Source: Centropus unirufus
Taxonomy: Eukaryota > Chordata > Aves > Cuculiformes > Centropidae
Length of the DNA: 64,000 bases
Direction: 5' to 3'
NCBI GenBank assembly: GCA_013397695.1
Contig: VYZI01000021.1
Location: 1,290,871 to 1,354,870, forward strand
Numbering within the stretch: position 1 is the stretch's first letter; every line of letters begins with the position of its first letter. This document shows positions 61,601 to 64,000 of the stretch, piece by piece. Both the position numbers and the translations under genes were made by a program. Under the pieces are notes generated by a model. The model was given only the letters and a program-made list of their open reading frames with translations. It was not told the DNA's origin and did no database searches.

Positions 61601-64000
61601 CCTTGATTCACCTTGTTTTGCTCAGCTACTGGTCTGTTCCCTGACCCTTCCGCTCTCCTAATGGCCAAGAGCAAAAAGGCAAAGAAAACAGCACAGCCTA
61701 AACATAGATGGCATTCATTCTTATCAATAAGTCTGGGTTTTGATGTAAATAATGACAATTTTACTTGGTTTTGAACTCTGCAAAGCCAGTGATGTTTAAT
61801 AATTTCTTGTACAGTTTGCATTCATCTCAAGGACAGATTAAAACCTACCTGGGGCACCTGCTAGGTAAGATTTGCACTAGCCAGTTTTACCCCTCTGAAA
61901 ATCGGGCAAAGACCAAGGCAGTAATTTTCTCCTTGTCTATAGCCCGGTCATTTTCATGGTTTTAGGATGGAGGAAGCATGTTCTGGGGGTGCCCATCTTT
62001 TTGTTGCTTGCAAATGTCTGCAGAACTAGTTTGGCTAGCACTTGCCTGGGTTTTTAGCTGGCTGACGTCAACCAAGATAAATCTCATCCTCCTGTAGTAA
62101 TCATCAGTCCGTTGCTAGGAACTAAGCACTAGAGTCTCCAGGAGAGCCAAGGGCTCAATCCCTGGTTGCATTCAACATTGCTCAGCGAAGTGTGCGGTGG
62201 TTTAACACTAAGCAGGTCATCCAGGTCAGCAGCAATACTGTGTATTCGGTACACAACCTAGCTGTCTGCAGCATTAGGCGGGCACATTGCACAGTCCCTT
62301 GCAGGACTAGGGTACAAGAAAAAGAGAAGGAAAAGACAAGGAGCAACACAGTCTGCTCCTTCCACATCTATGGGAAACCTTTTCCATTTTGCATGGTAGG
62401 TATATACACATGCACGCTTAAATGCAAGATGTAACTACATGTCAGGGCTTCCAAAGGGAATTTAAGTTTAATTTTCATAGAAAAAGCAGCAAAGATTTAA
62501 TTAAAATATTTATGACAGTAAGAAATCTGAACAGTTGCAGTTCACGATGACAAAGGATCAGACAAGTTTCATAAATCCAACCTGCAAATTATTAAAATAA
62601 TAATAAACAGTGTGTAATGCAAAAGGATATTTGCTATCGCTGAGGAAAAAAAAATCCTGTCTACTGGAAATAACTGGGGGAAGAGCTTTGAGGTTTTTTT
62701 GCCGTTTCTCCATATAAACAATCAGTGACTTAAAAATACAGCCAGTGTCTTCACTGAGATAAATATAGGCAAAACAGAGGTATATCTTGTTATTAATCTT
62801 TTTATGTATCATCACAGAACAGACACCTATCAAGCAGTGAAAGACACACTCATCCACATCGACAGCTACAGATTGGAACTCAACAGAAACTTAAAATGTA
62901 GACTTGGAGTAGCTCAGGCAGGGTCACATTTGGACGTCAACCACTTGTAAATCCACCTACACTATTCAAGCCCTGAAGCACTCAGGGTGGAAACACTGCA
63001 GTGTAATAAAAAAACTTTTAGAAAAGAAAGATGCTTATGGCCTTTTTCATCACCCAGAATCCCATTACAAGCACATCTGGTTTCTTCTTTCCAGCAAGGC
63101 TTGCCTCAGAGTAACAGTCCAAGAACATGCAGTGTTGTTTGGCTGGTGGTCCAGATGTGTTCCTTCCCTCTCCCTGTAGTGATGAGGACCTTCTCTGGCC
63201 AACAACTCCAACAGAAGAGCAAGCAGAGCAAATTTCACATTCCCCTATCTTCCACAAAGAAAAATGAAAAGTGAACTATACTTATCTTTCCAGGAAGACA
63301 CTTCACACCTGGAATTGAGGAAAAAGAAGCAGCCCTGACATGCTGGCAAGCTGACGTTTAGTAATTACAACAAAAAACAATCTTTAAAACAATAGTCTCC
63401 AAGACAGTTACTGTTATTCACTGATAGCATATACTATGAGAAACTACTAGCATGTTTACATTATAGACTGTATTTGCTGCACTTCAGGAATGCATTAAAG
63501 ACAAATTTCATAAGCTTGTACAGAAGTACACTAAAGGGCACTTTAAAATCAGTGCATTAAGAGAGCATTTATTACATACAAGGGGAAACATGGGCTATGT
63601 ATCAAGTGCTATTACAAATTTAGAAAACACTAAAAGCATCTTTTCTTCTCAATATGCTATGGGAGGGATCCAACATTCAACACAAATGTTTAATTGGAAA
63701 AAACACACTTAAAAGTTACAAGCCTGCCTTCTGATCAGATACAACTGATTACCATCACAGGGCTTCTGCAGGTTTTAAAGACAGGCCAAACTACCAACTC
63801 AACCCTTTAAAATATGGTTCTTCTTTATATTGTCTTTCAACGGGACAAATCTTCTCATGGCACAGTACAAAACTAAAGTCTTAGAAAAATGAGAGACAAA
63901 AGTACCACGTTGGGGGCTGATGATGTGCAAACAACGTGGGTAAACTGTTAAACTGTTGTGGGAAACATTTGCATTTGAGGTCCACTTTGAGGATTCTGCA

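Larger units (their letters stand above)
37519..64000. other. AKAP13 intron 1 or 5' flank, no gene recognised
   Basis: This 26.5-kb stretch lies upstream of the AKAP13 start exon. An upstream exon must exist, so at least part of this is probably intron 1, but I found neither that exon nor a classical CpG-island promoter. It contains mariner, CR1 and LTR copies (listed separately), microsatellites and mild CpG clusters at about 55.3-55.6 and 58.9-59.2 kb. No exon of a neighbouring gene was recognised. Confidence 0.7.

Overview
This is 64 kb of vertebrate nuclear DNA, almost certainly from a bird. The evidence is CR1 LINE 3' ends ending in the ATTCTRTG-type tail, a bird-type endogenous retroviral LTR, and a degraded mariner transposon. 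The DNA has the sparse, AT-leaning look of avian intron. I cannot fix the species. A single N inside an AT microsatellite points to a draft assembly.

Only one protein-coding gene can be supported, and it lies on the minus strand: the 5' part of AKAP13 (AKAP-Lbc, a PKA-anchoring scaffold and RhoA exchange factor). Four exons are visible, read from high to low coordinates: a 45-nt exon carrying the ATG (37474-37518), a 148-nt exon (20088-20235), a 297-nt exon (9553-9849), and the first 85 nt of a further exon that runs off the left edge (1-85). Intron phases 0, 1 and 1 join perfectly and give about the first 188 residues of the protein, ending inside an ankyrin-like segment. The catalytic DH-PH module and the PKA-binding helix are encoded beyond the left edge. 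The numbering exon 2 to exon 5 assumes one upstream non-coding exon, which I could not locate.

Layout: 1-37.5 kb is AKAP13 exons and introns. From 37.5 to 64 kb is either AKAP13 intron 1 or its 5' flank. That upstream part holds the recognisable transposons: a mariner remnant with a CR1 inserted in it (44.6-45.5 kb), a second CR1 (45.56-46.22 kb), a solo LTR with a ~48-bp internal periodicity (50.8-51.5 kb) and an old CR1 scrap (54.8 kb). The AKAP13 introns hold ancient MIR-like SINE scraps, microsatellites, a strong 56-nt hairpin (16.7 kb), and a few CpG-clustered or motif-dense stretches that could be regulatory. Most other open frames are short chance frames with no recognisable domain. 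I found no tRNA, rRNA, CRISPR array or multi-gene system, and nothing that I would call a new biological system.
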